DNA of 64,000 nt from Vulcanimicrobiota bacterium (lineage in GTDB: Bacteria; Vulcanimicrobiota; Vulcanimicrobiia; Vulcanimicrobiales; Vulcanimicrobiaceae), in contig PLWS01000006.1 in assembly GCA_003151115.1 (NCBI GenBank), positions 62,001 through 126,000 of the forward strand. The letters are read 5' to 3'. Within the stretch, counting starts at the first letter, position 1, and each line of letters starts with the position of its first letter. This document shows positions 7,236 to 15,196 of this stretch, piece by piece. The translations under genes were made by a program, and so were the position numbers. The notes under the pieces were generated by a model, which searched no databases, had not been told where the DNA came from, and was given only the letters and a program-made list of their open reading frames with translations.

Positions 7236-8615
7236 CTAGCCTTGCAGTAAGAGCTGCCTGAACTGCATCATCGGCGTCGTCGCTGCATCGCCGTTGGGAT
7301 CGCCGAACGGAATGAAGGTGATCGTAACGTTGTTGGAAGGCGCGAGTCCGGCGCTCAGCTGCTGCGCAATCACTCGGCCGATTGGATAGGCGATTTGCAC
7401 GTTGCCGCCGACGGCGTTCATTGATTCGATCGAGTAAACGTACGTTCCGAGTTGGCCCAGATTAAAATCGATCTCTTCGTTCTCGGGAGTTGCGCCGGCC
7501 GGAAGATTTGCGTACATATTGTAACTGTAGCCGCTGAGGCCGCCTTGGCCGGTGAGCTGCGCGCCGTCAAGTATGAGTATCGCGGCCGGGTCGATTTGCG
7601 ATGCCGCGATTGGTATCGTCAGCTGCAGCGTTTGCAAATCGAGCGAAAACGCGCCGGCTACTTGAGATTGAAAGCGTGCGACTTCCAGGACGTGTCCGTT
7701 TAGGCGCCGTGCGATGGAGACTTCCGGTACGATAGCGCCCGGCGGAGTGGCGGGCAGCGTGAGATCGCTGTATGTGTAGTTCAGACGCGCCGTGTCGAGC
7801 ACGTCCGAAACGCCCAGCGTCCACGAGCCGGAGGTATTAAATGTAAACGATCGGTTGTACCAGGGATCGCCGGCATTGGGAAGCCGCCGTCCGCCGCCGG
7901 CGTTGATCCACGCGGACCAGAGTCGATCCACGTGGCAGTGGTGCACCCAGAAAATTGGATCTGCAGCGGCCGTCGGCACCTCACCCATGTCGCCGCCGAC
8001 CATATCGTGAATGTGTCCGTGCGGGTTGCCTTCCATTACCTGTTCGAACGTGTCGGCATTGGCCGGATCGCGGTTGAACGCGGTAAGAGCCGGGTCAAAT
8101 GCTTCAAACGTCAGTCCCGTCACGACGCTGCCTTCGCGAGTCGGCCAGTACAGCGGATTTGCCGTTCCGTCCGTCAGCAAAGGTTGCGCGAAGATGTCCG
8201 GAAGTTGCGGATGCTTGTAATAGTCCCAATACGGCAATGCGAAGTTCGAGTTGCCGGACATGGTGCGCAGCATCGCTTCGAAGAAAAACAGAAACGCACG
8301 ATGCCACGCATAGAAATACGGCTTGCGGTGCGGGCATTGATTCCAAACGCCGGCCATCGCGGCCGGGGGCGTTCCGGTTGCCATCCAGTGGCTATTGTGC
8401 CAGTACTGCCAGCTCCGCGGATCGGTGATGTCCGCAAAATTCATCATTGCGCGGACGCCGTCGCGAAACGCCTTGACGAGCGCAGGATTCGCTGCGAATT
8501 CCGTCACCTCTTGGCGTACGAACGAAGCTGCGGGAGGCACGAATGGCGTCGACGAGGTCGCGCAGGCCGCGAGCGTTGCGGCAGAACCGGAAAGCACGAA
8601 CAAGCGGCGATTCAT
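7236..8615 (-). CDS. Secreted tyrosinase-family type-3 copper oxidase
   Basis: A 459-residue protein with a lipoprotein-like leader (MNRRLFVLSGSAATLAAC). The CuA site is visible as an early His pair in W-H-N-S-H-W, then C-P-H-R-K-P and W-H-R-A-F-L-F-F-F-E. The CuB site is N-P-H-G-H-I-H followed by D-P-I-F-W-V-H-H-C-H-V-D-R-L-W. These are the six-His signature of tyrosinase and catechol oxidase, which hydroxylate or oxidise phenols. The C-terminal about 200 residues form a beta-rich domain that may shield the active site. Its start overlaps the stop of the upstream acetyltransferase gene by four bases (ATGA), so it is translated as part of that operon. The phenolic substrate is unknown. Confidence 0.9.
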   Translation of the reverse strand: MNRRLFVLSGSAATLAACATSSTPFVPPAASFVRQEVTEFAANPALVKAFRDGVRAMMNFADITDPRSWQYWHNSHWMATGTPPAAMAGVWNQCPHRKPYFYAWHRAFLFFFEAMLRTMSGNSNFALPYWDYYKHPQLPDIFAQPLLTDGTANPLYWPTREGSVVTGLTFEAFDPALTAFNRDPANADTFEQVMEGNPHGHIHDMVGGDMGEVPTAAADPIFWVHHCHVDRLWSAWINAGGGRRLPNAGDPWYNRSFTFNTSGSWTLGVSDVLDTARLNYTYSDLTLPATPPGAIVPEVSIARRLNGHVLEVARFQSQVAGAFSLDLQTLQLTIPIAASQIDPAAILILDGAQLTGQGGLSGYSYNMYANLPAGATPENEEIDFNLGQLGTYVYSIESMNAVGGNVQIAYPIGRVIAQQLSAGLAPSNNVTITFIPFGDPNGDAATTPMMQFRQLLLQG

Positions 8616-9121
8616 GACGGTGGCTGCCTTTCATAAAGCCTGAGATCGCGGTCGTATGCATACATCATGCGGGCGAAGCTCATTCCAAGGCGTTCGGCTA
8701 CGCGGATCGACGGCGCGTTGTCCTGATGGATCAGCGCATAGAGAACCGGTAGGCGAAGTTCGGCGAAAGCAAATTGCGTCACTGCGCGCGCAGCCTCGGT
8801 CGCATAGCCGTGCCCACGGTACAATTTATCGAAGATCCAAGCGATCTCGACATCCGGGGCGTGGTCGGGGATATTGAAAACGCCGCATGCTCCAATGACG
8901 CGCCTATCAGCTTTTTGCTCGACGGGCCAGATCCCGAAGCCCTCTTCCTTGTCGCGATCGACCATGCGCTGCAAGGCTGCGCGAGTCTGGTCGCGATCTT
9001 TCACTCCGCCCGGAATGAATCGCATCGTTTCCTCGTCACCGTAGAACGAGAACGCGTCATCGAGATCTTTCTCGACATCCCATTTTCGGATAAGCAGCCT
9101 CTCCGTTTCGATCGTGTTCAC
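8612..9121 (-). CDS. GNAT-family N-acetyltransferase (RimJ/RimL-like)
   Basis: A 169-residue protein that fills a single GNAT domain. It begins E-T-E-R-L-L-I-R and has D-V-E-I-A-W-I-F followed by G-H-G-Y-A-T-E-A-A-R-A-V, the acetyl-CoA pyrophosphate-binding loop typical of RimJ/RimL-type enzymes. The C-terminal part has N-A-P-S-I-R-V-A-E-R-L-G-M. The acceptor (protein N-terminus, antibiotic or small amine) cannot be told. It sits between the cyclase and tyrosinase genes with four-base overlaps on both sides, implying translational coupling. Confidence 0.85.
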   Translation of the reverse strand: MNTIETERLLIRKWDVEKDLDDAFSFYGDEETMRFIPGGVKDRDQTRAALQRMVDRDKEEGFGIWPVEQKADRRVIGACGVFNIPDHAPDVEIAWIFDKLYRGHGYATEAARAVTQFAFAELRLPVLYALIHQDNAPSIRVAERLGMSFARMMYAYDRDLRLYERQPPS

Positions 9122-10992
9122 GAACGGCGGCCGAGCACTTCAAACGTGCGAAGCGGTGCAGTCTTGCCCTTGACAACAACCGGTTCGAGTTCGCGAACCT
9201 CGAAGAAGTCTTTGACCTCGACGTACGTGGACTCGCTAATGATGATCTGGCCGCCCAGCGCGACGTTATAAAGACGCGCGGCGATGTTGACGTCGTCACC
9301 GATAACGGTGTAGTTCATGCGGGAGGATGCGCCGAGATTGCCCATGACGACGCGCCCGGTGTTGATGCCCATGCCGACCGTGAACGGCTCCTTGCCTTCT
9401 TTGCGCCAACGCTCGCCGAGTTCGCCGATGATGCGCTGCTGCTCGAGCGCGGCCTCGACGGCTTTGCGCGCGTCATCCGGCGTTTGCACCGGTGCGGAAA
9501 ACGCCACCATGATGCAGTCGCCGATGAATTTATCCACATAGCCGCCATATTTGAAAATAACGGCGCACATGGCTTCGAAATATTCGTTGAGTTGATCGTA
9601 GATCGCTTCGGGCGTCATCCGTTCGGACATGGCGGTGAATCCGCGAATGTCCGAGTAAAAGATCGTGGCCTTCACGAGTTTCCCGGAAAGCGCCAATGCG
9701 TTTTTCGGATCGTCCGTGCGCAGTATGCTCGCGACCACCGCCGGACTGACATGCATGCCGAAGAGATCGGTCACGAAGCGCCGCTGGGCGGATTCGGTTG
9801 TGACGCGGTAGGCGACAACCGCAAGCGCGCACAGCAGCATCGCGTCGGCGACGTGCAGCGTGTTGAGCCAGTAGAGGCGGTAGTCGAAGAGCGCAGCGGA
9901 GATTTCGATGTACGCGAGCACTGCGACGATGCCGAGCACGATCGCCGATGCCGGACGGAGCTGTGAGAGCCCGGCCGCGAGCAGCAGCGGCAGCAGAAAC
10001 ATCAGCGTCAGATCGAGCCATTGCGGCGCGGCCCGGATGTACGTCCCCGTGAGCAGCTGATCGATGAAGCGGGCGTGCACGAAGACGCCCGGATACAGCC
10101 CGGTGGCGGTCGGCGCAAAATCGGGCAACGCTTGCGCGGTCGCGCCGACAAGTACGAGTTTGCCTTTTGCAAACGCGGCGAGCTGATTGGCCGGAGCGGT
10201 CAGTGCACCGGCGAGCGACAGCGTTTGCGAGGCGAACCCGACGTCGAATATCTGCGCGCCCACGCGCTGCGTGGTATCGGTGTATCCATTGACCGAAAAC
10301 GGCAGCACGAGAAGGGCGCCGCGGAACGTCGGGACCGATTGCACGTCGAGCGATGATCCGCGATAACGCGCAACCGCGGTGAATGCGAGCGATTGCGCCG
10401 CTCCGCCTGGGAACCCGGCCGGCATGGGCGCGATGCGCATCGGCTGGCCGATCACGATGCCGCCCGGTGTGTCGATCGATGTAAAACCGATTCCCATCGT
10501 TTGCCGCAGAACCGGCGGCGGCAGCTCGGCGCCCGGAATGCCCGCCGTTGTCGTCGTGACCGGATAGCCGATAACGGTCGGAATTGTGCGCGCCGCTCGC
10601 GCGAAGGCAGCATCCTGCGCCGGATCGGCCGACGGCTCGAGAAAATCGATATCGAACGCGACGGTTTTCGCGCCCGCCTGCGCCAAACGTGAGAGGAGCT
10701 TTGCATAAACGCTCCGCGGAAAGGGCCACGGGCCCAAACCGGCGCGCGTATTTCCAATGGATTCTTCGTCGATCGCGATCAGCGCCAGCCGGTCATTCGG
10801 CTCTTCGTGCGCCGGCACGTTTGGAAGCGCCAGCGCGGCCGGATGCGCGAATGCATCTGCGTGAATCCGGTAGTCTTCGATGCGGTTGGCAAACGTGAGG
10901 TTCGTCAGCGGCGCAAGATAAAGCGCGGCTGAAACAATGCTCGCACAGACGGCCAGCACCAAAGAGATGCACAGCGCGTGAAAGCGGCGCAT
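9118..10992 (-). CDS. CHASE2-domain adenylate cyclase
   Basis: A 624-residue membrane protein. An N-terminal transmembrane helix precedes an extracytoplasmic CHASE2 sensor domain (about 45-330; D-E-E-S-I-G and V-A-F-D-I-D-F-L-E are typical). Three predicted helices follow (about 335-415), then a class III cyclase domain (about 440-615). F-Y-S-D-I-R-G-F-T and F-I-G-D-C supply the two metal-binding Asp residues. K in V-D-K-F-I-G-D and D in V-I-G-D-D-V-N are the adenine-selecting residues, and N-I-A-A-R supplies the transition-state Asn and Arg. ATP to cAMP is therefore the expected reaction. It is followed by the GNAT and tyrosinase genes. The FecR-domain gene directly upstream is a frequent partner of CHASE2 proteins. 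Confidence 0.92.
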   Translation of the reverse strand: MRRFHALCISLVLAVCASIVSAALYLAPLTNLTFANRIEDYRIHADAFAHPAALALPNVPAHEEPNDRLALIAIDEESIGNTRAGLGPWPFPRSVYAKLLSRLAQAGAKTVAFDIDFLEPSADPAQDAAFARAARTIPTVIGYPVTTTTAGIPGAELPPPVLRQTMGIGFTSIDTPGGIVIGQPMRIAPMPAGFPGGAAQSLAFTAVARYRGSSLDVQSVPTFRGALLVLPFSVNGYTDTTQRVGAQIFDVGFASQTLSLAGALTAPANQLAAFAKGKLVLVGATAQALPDFAPTATGLYPGVFVHARFIDQLLTGTYIRAAPQWLDLTLMFLLPLLLAAGLSQLRPASAIVLGIVAVLAYIEISAALFDYRLYWLNTLHVADAMLLCALAVVAYRVTTESAQRRFVTDLFGMHVSPAVVASILRTDDPKNALALSGKLVKATIFYSDIRGFTAMSERMTPEAIYDQLNEYFEAMCAVIFKYGGYVDKFIGDCIMVAFSAPVQTPDDARKAVEAALEQQRIIGELGERWRKEGKEPFTVGMGINTGRVVMGNLGASSRMNYTVIGDDVNIAARLYNVALGGQIIISESTYVEVKDFFEVRELEPVVVKGKTAPLRTFEVLGRRS

Positions 10993-11008
10993 CCGCTAAA
11001 CGCTTAAG

Positions 11009-11908
11009 CTATTCGCCGGAGGGCGACGGTGAGGGTGAGGGTGATGCGCACGCGGGCTGTGAGTCGCTGTTGGTGAGTTTGCGAAGGAATCCGCTGACTT
11101 TGGAAGTCTTGGGTGTCGCGCAGGGCGTTGGCGATGCGCTCGGCGCCGGTGTCGCGGCGTCGTTATTGTTTCGTGAGTGACGTCCAAACAAAGATGATAT
11201 ATTCGCGGCTATCCCAGAGGGAATCAGTCCCCCGGTAACGTTTGCACCGAGGTTCGCAACGGCGCTCTGCCAATCCGAAGCAGGCGCACCAAGTTCTGCG
11301 AACTGCGACATCGCCTGGTCCGTGAGCGCGTCGATAGTCGTTTGAATCTTGCCGTTCACCCAACTGGCCAGCAAATGTTGTCCGGCCTTGAGCGCGAACT
11401 TCTTGCCGTCCTCGGTCGTAACGACCACCGGCAGATTCGGATCGGTTAATCCGTAAACGTTTACGGTGAGGTCGTTGCCGTCCACGCCGATGTCGCCTTC
11501 GGTTCCACGCACGGCAATCTGCGCGGTCGGCGTTTGGAATGTGTAGTTCGCGGGCTTGCCGTTCGGATGCTCGATCTTAAAACGCGTCGTGCCCTGATAG
11601 ATGATGAACTTTGCGTTCGTACTTTGAACTTGGTTGAAGAACGCCAACTGAACCCGGGTATCGGAGCCCATCGTGACGCGCGAACTTTCCGGCAATACGA
11701 CCGCACCGATCGACGCATCGCCCGTGATCGCGAAGTCGCTGTCTGCCAGCACGATGGTTGCGGATTGCGCGAGCGCGTGTTTCGAGGTCTTGCCGTGCTC
11801 GTAGGATACGGTGCCTTTGACGTTTTGGAGCTGCTTGTTGCCGTCGGCTTGCACGAGCAGCGGCGCAGCGCATAAAATGGCGAGCAAAGCCGGTCCCAAA
11901 CGGCGCAT
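11009..11908 (-). CDS. FecR-domain secreted protein
   Basis: A 299-residue protein with a cleavable signal peptide (MRRLGPALLAILCAAPLLVQA). Residues about 85-150 form a FecR-type beta domain, with V-Q-L-A-F-F-N-Q-V, F-K-I-E-H-P-N-G and T-P-T-A-Q-I-A-V-R-G-T-E. The tail is Pro/Ser-rich (repeated S-P), suggesting a flexible periplasmic or surface linker. The gene ends 16 bases upstream of the CHASE2 cyclase start. FecR and CHASE2 genes co-occur in many genomes, and the FecR protein may supply or modulate the signal sensed by CHASE2; that role is inferred. It has no FecA or FecI partner here. Confidence 0.85.
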   Translation of the reverse strand: MRRLGPALLAILCAAPLLVQADGNKQLQNVKGTVSYEHGKTSKHALAQSATIVLADSDFAITGDASIGAVVLPESSRVTMGSDTRVQLAFFNQVQSTNAKFIIYQGTTRFKIEHPNGKPANYTFQTPTAQIAVRGTEGDIGVDGNDLTVNVYGLTDPNLPVVVTTEDGKKFALKAGQHLLASWVNGKIQTTIDALTDQAMSQFAELGAPASDWQSAVANLGANVTGGLIPSGIAANISSLFGRHSRNNNDAATPAPSASPTPCATPKTSKVSGFLRKLTNSDSQPACASPSPSPSPSGE

Positions 11909-11911
11909 CCT

Positions 11912-13129
11912 CTACCCTTCTGCGGTCCTGGCTCGCATCATTCTGGTTGCGAGCAGCGCGGGGATGGCCGCGACGAGCGCGATTGCCGCGGTGACTTGCC
12001 AGGCTGTCGCGTAACCTGAGCTCCCGGCGATCGCCCCGATAACGACCGGGGCGATCGCGGCCGCGGTGAACATACCCATCAGACCGAACCCCGTCGCGCC
12101 GCCCGCGTGGCCTTCCCCGCCAATCTCCGCCATCGCCAAGATCGCGAGCGCGAACCAACCCTCACCTGCGAAGCCTAATCCGAACGCGGCCACGCAAAGG
12201 ATCCAAATGCCCTCGTGACCGATAGCGCTCAACAGCATCGCCGCGCCCGCTCCCAAGACCGCGCAGTACACCATGGGAATGGTGCGGTTTCCTTGATAGC
12301 GGTAATCGCTCAGTCTGCCCCAGAGTAGCCGCCCGGCGCCGGCCGAAAGATGTCCGCCGGCGAAAATCAGCGCCGCGATTTCGGCGGAGTAGCCGCCGCC
12401 TTTCACCAGCGTGATCGGGAAGAACACGATGAATGTGATTTGCACGGACATCAGAAGCATCGCCGTCACGGTAACCAGGATCAGCCGCGGGTCTTTGCCG
12501 ATGTGGCCGATGTCTTCGAGCAGCTTCAAAATCGCGACGTGCTCGCCGCCGAGCTCTTTGGGTTGCCGGTAGAGCAGCGCGGTCGCCGTGCATGTGACCA
12601 AAACGATCGCGCCGACAACGAGTAGCGCGCCGCGATACCCGTAGTGCCAGGCGATCAGCGCAAAGAGCAAACTGCCCAGGGCTCCGCCGACCGGCATGCC
12701 GGTTTGCCGGATTCCCATCGCTAAGCCGCGCTGTTCTCTAGAAAAGAATGCGAGGATCGCGTGCGTGCCGGCCGGATTGCTCGCAGCGTTGCCTACGCCG
12801 TACACGAAGATGCACGCGAGCAGCCAGAGATAATTCGGAAAGATTGCGGCCGCCATCATCGAGCCCCCCATCAATAGGCCCGACTCAAGCAGCAGTGCTT
12901 TGTCGCCGTAGCGATCGCTCAGCGTGCCGCTGAGTGCGACGGTCAGCAACCCGCCCAGGATCATCGCGGTCGCGATAAGCCCCATCTCCGAATGCGGCAA
13001 GTCAAACGAGCGCCCGACATAGGGAACGAGCGCGCCGATGCCGCCGTACAGCATCGACCCCGCGATCATTGAGACCGTGAACAATGCGAGAACGAAGTAG
13101 CGGGACTCGCCTCGCGGCGTCAGCAGCAC
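11912..13129 (-). CDS. MFS transporter
   Basis: About 406 residues from the GTG at 13129. The open frame runs back to 13258, but that would overlap the divergent EAL gene by 62 bases with non-hydrophobic sequence, so the GTG is preferred. Twelve transmembrane helices are expected. The loop after helix 2 has G-T-L-S-D-R-Y-G-D-K, the MFS A-motif, and the second half has W-G-R-L-S-D-Y-R-Y-Q-G. The substrate cannot be told from sequence. It ends three bases from the FecR gene and probably leads the same minus-strand transcript. Confidence 0.85.
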   Translation of the reverse strand: MLLTPRGESRYFVLALFTVSMIAGSMLYGGIGALVPYVGRSFDLPHSEMGLIATAMILGGLLTVALSGTLSDRYGDKALLLESGLLMGGSMMAAAIFPNYLWLLACIFVYGVGNAASNPAGTHAILAFFSREQRGLAMGIRQTGMPVGGALGSLLFALIAWHYGYRGALLVVGAIVLVTCTATALLYRQPKELGGEHVAILKLLEDIGHIGKDPRLILVTVTAMLLMSVQITFIVFFPITLVKGGGYSAEIAALIFAGGHLSAGAGRLLWGRLSDYRYQGNRTIPMVYCAVLGAGAAMLLSAIGHEGIWILCVAAFGLGFAGEGWFALAILAMAEIGGEGHAGGATGFGLMGMFTAAAIAPVVIGAIAGSSGYATAWQVTAAIALVAAIPALLATRMMRARTAEG

Positions 13130-13196
13130 CGGGAGGGCATTCGTCGCCGGCCTGTGGGAATTTTTTTCCGCGGCGAGAATCGGCGAGCACAGACCT

Positions 13197-13973
13197 ATGA
13201 AAAAGGCCTTGCAACAGCTTTTGCTCGATCGCCAGCTCGAAATGGCGTTCCAACCCATTTGGGATTTGCGCGAAAACCGCGTCCTGGGGTATGAAGCGCT
13301 CGCGCGTCCGCCCGCGCACTACGGATTCTCCGGGCCCGAACAGCTTTTTAACGTCGCGCACGGATCGAAAATGGTGCACGAGCTCGACGTTCTTTGCTTT
13401 GAAGCCGTCGTTCGCTCCGTCAAATACATTCCCGGCGACGTGCTCTTGTTCGTTAACGTCTCGCCGGCAACGCTGGAACATCCTGAATTCGATCCGCGGC
13501 GGCTGGTCTACGGAATTACGCGACGCGGATTCGACCCGGCGCGCGTCGTGCTCGAAGTCACCGAACGCGCGATCTCCGACGTCGAACGCGTTGTGGAACG
13601 GGCGCTCGCGTTTCGCGAGTTGGGCGTAAAACTTGCGCTCGACGATGCCGGTGCGGGCAATGCGGGATTGTGGATGCTGAGCATCTTGCCCGTAGATTAC
13701 ATCAAGATCGACGGCTCGATCGTCAATCGCGCGCTCACCGATAAAACGTGCCGCGCCGTTCTCGCCGGCATTGTGGCTATCGCGCAGGAGACTGAAAGCA
13801 TTCTCGTGGCCGAAGGCATCGAGACGCAAGAAGCGCTGCAATTCGTCAAGTCGGTTGGAAAGATTCGCGCGGTGCAGGGCTTCTTGATTGCAAAGCCTTG
13901 TATTGCCGGCTCGGCCGATTTCAATGAAGCCGCGCTGCGAAACCGGCTTTCCTCATCCAAACTGACCGCGTAA
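13197..13973 (+). CDS. EAL-domain c-di-GMP phosphodiesterase
   Basis: A 258-residue protein that is just an EAL domain with no sensory partner. The hallmark residues are present: E-A-L in Y-E-A-L-A-R-P, N in F-V-N-V-S-P, E in L-E-V-T-E-R, D-D in L-A-L-D-D-A-G-A-G, K in Y-I-K-I-D, E in A-E-G-I-E-T and Q in V-Q-G-F-L-I-A-K-P. This set predicts active hydrolysis of cyclic di-GMP to pGpG in the cytoplasm. The usual D-D-F-G reads D-D-A-G. It is divergent from the MFS gene with a 67-base spacer and is followed at once by the threonine synthase frame. Confidence 0.9.
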   Translation: MKKALQQLLLDRQLEMAFQPIWDLRENRVLGYEALARPPAHYGFSGPEQLFNVAHGSKMVHELDVLCFEAVVRSVKYIPGDVLLFVNVSPATLEHPEFDPRRLVYGITRRGFDPARVVLEVTERAISDVERVVERALAFRELGVKLALDDAGAGNAGLWMLSILPVDYIKIDGSIVNRALTDKTCRAVLAGIVAIAQETESILVAEGIETQEALQFVKSVGKIRAVQGFLIAKPCIAGSADFNEAALRNRLSSSKLTA

Positions 13974-14035
13974 GCGCGCCGAGCGCGCTCTCTCACCTCG
14001 AGTGTCCTAAGTGCGCCGCTCGCTACGATGCGGAC

Positions 14036-15196
14036 GTGGAGCAGCACTTGTGCAGGTGCGGCTCGCCGCTGGTCGCGCGCTACGATCTGCTGGCAGCTGC
14101 CAAGACGTTTACGCGCGCAGGTTTGGCAGCGCGCGAGCCATCGCTGTGGCGTTACAGCGAGCTGCTGCCGCTGCGCGATCCGGCGAACCGCGTCAGCTTC
14201 GGCGAGCAGTTCACGCCGCTCGTTCCGGTGCGTGCTCTCGGCAAAGAGCTTGGGTTAGAACGGCTCTTTGTTAAGGATGAAGGGCTGTTGCCGACGGGTT
14301 CGTTCAAGGCGCGCGGCGCAGCGGTCGGCGTTTCCCGCGCGCGCGAACTCGGCGTAGACGCATTCGCGATGCCGACCAACGGCAACGCCGGCGGTGCGTG
14401 GGCCGCATACGGTACGCGCGCGGGGATCGATGCGTATGTCGTCATGCCGCAAAGTGCGCCGGCGATCAATAAGGTCGAGTGCGTCATGACGGGCGCGCAC
14501 GTGTGGCTCGTCGACGGCCTCATCAGCGACGCCGGCAAGATCGTCGCAAAGGCCGTTGCGGAATACGGAGTCTATGACGCATCGACGCTCAAAGAGCCGT
14601 ACCGGATCGAAGGCAAAAAAACGCTCGGCTTCGAGTTGATCGAGCAATTCGAATGGAGCGTTCCCGACGTCATCTTGTATCCGACCGGCGGCGGCGTCGG
14701 GTTGATCGGCATCTATAAAGCGATCCGCGAGCTGCAGGCGATGGGTTTGCTCGAAGAACGGCTGCCGCGTTTCGTGGCCGTGCAAGCCCAAGGCTGCGCG
14801 CCGATCGTGCGCGCGTTCGAAGCGCGCCAAACGGAGTCGACCTTTTGGGACGGTGCGCATACGGTGGCCTTCGGCATCAACGTTCCCAAAGCGTTGGGAG
14901 ACTTTTTGGTTTTGGAAGCGCTCTATGAAAGCGGCGGTACGGCGATCGCGATCGATGACGAGCGCATCGTAGCAGCGCAGCGCCGCATCGGCGAGCGCGA
15001 AGGCATGTTCATTTGCCCGGAGGGAGCCGCCACGCTCGCCGCCGCGCAAGAGTTGCGCAGGCGCGACTGGATCGCGCCGCACGAACGCGTGCTGGCGATC
15101 AACACCGGGACCGGCTTGAAATATCCGGACGTTAAGATTCCGGAGCTGGAATTGCTGCAGCCCGACGCGACGATCCGGATCGAAATGCGTAGATAG
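14036..15196 (+). CDS. thrC: Threonine synthase (PLP-dependent), N-terminal start unresolved
   Basis: At least 386 residues of fold-type II PLP enzyme, converting O-phosphohomoserine to threonine. The PLP lysine lies in T-G-S-F-K-A-R-G, the phosphate loop is T-N-G-N-A-G-G-A, and T-G-G-G-V-G-L precedes the C-terminal domain. The first usable GTG is 14036. However, the same frame upstream (13991-14035) encodes S-H-L-E-C-P-K-C-A-A-R-Y-D-A-D, completing a C-x2-C...C-x-C zinc ribbon with C-R-C-G after the GTG. That ribbon is the normal N-terminus of this threonine synthase subgroup. The frame is open back to 13928 without ATG, GTG or TTG; ATC at 13955 is the only near-cognate. The 3' end overlaps the convergent permease gene by 65 bases. 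Confidence 0.9.
   Translation: MEQHLCRCGSPLVARYDLLAAAKTFTRAGLAAREPSLWRYSELLPLRDPANRVSFGEQFTPLVPVRALGKELGLERLFVKDEGLLPTGSFKARGAAVGVSRARELGVDAFAMPTNGNAGGAWAAYGTRAGIDAYVVMPQSAPAINKVECVMTGAHVWLVDGLISDAGKIVAKAVAEYGVYDASTLKEPYRIEGKKTLGFELIEQFEWSVPDVILYPTGGGVGLIGIYKAIRELQAMGLLEERLPRFVAVQAQGCAPIVRAFEARQTESTFWDGAHTVAFGINVPKALGDFLVLEALYESGGTAIAIDDERIVAAQRRIGEREGMFICPEGAATLAAAQELRRRDWIAPHERVLAINTGTGLKYPDVKIPELELLQPDATIRIEMRR

Noticed and set aside
9530-10729. A 399-residue open frame within the CHASE2 cyclase gene
   Set aside because: Frame-shifted shadow; the cyclase and CHASE2 motifs are in the other frame.
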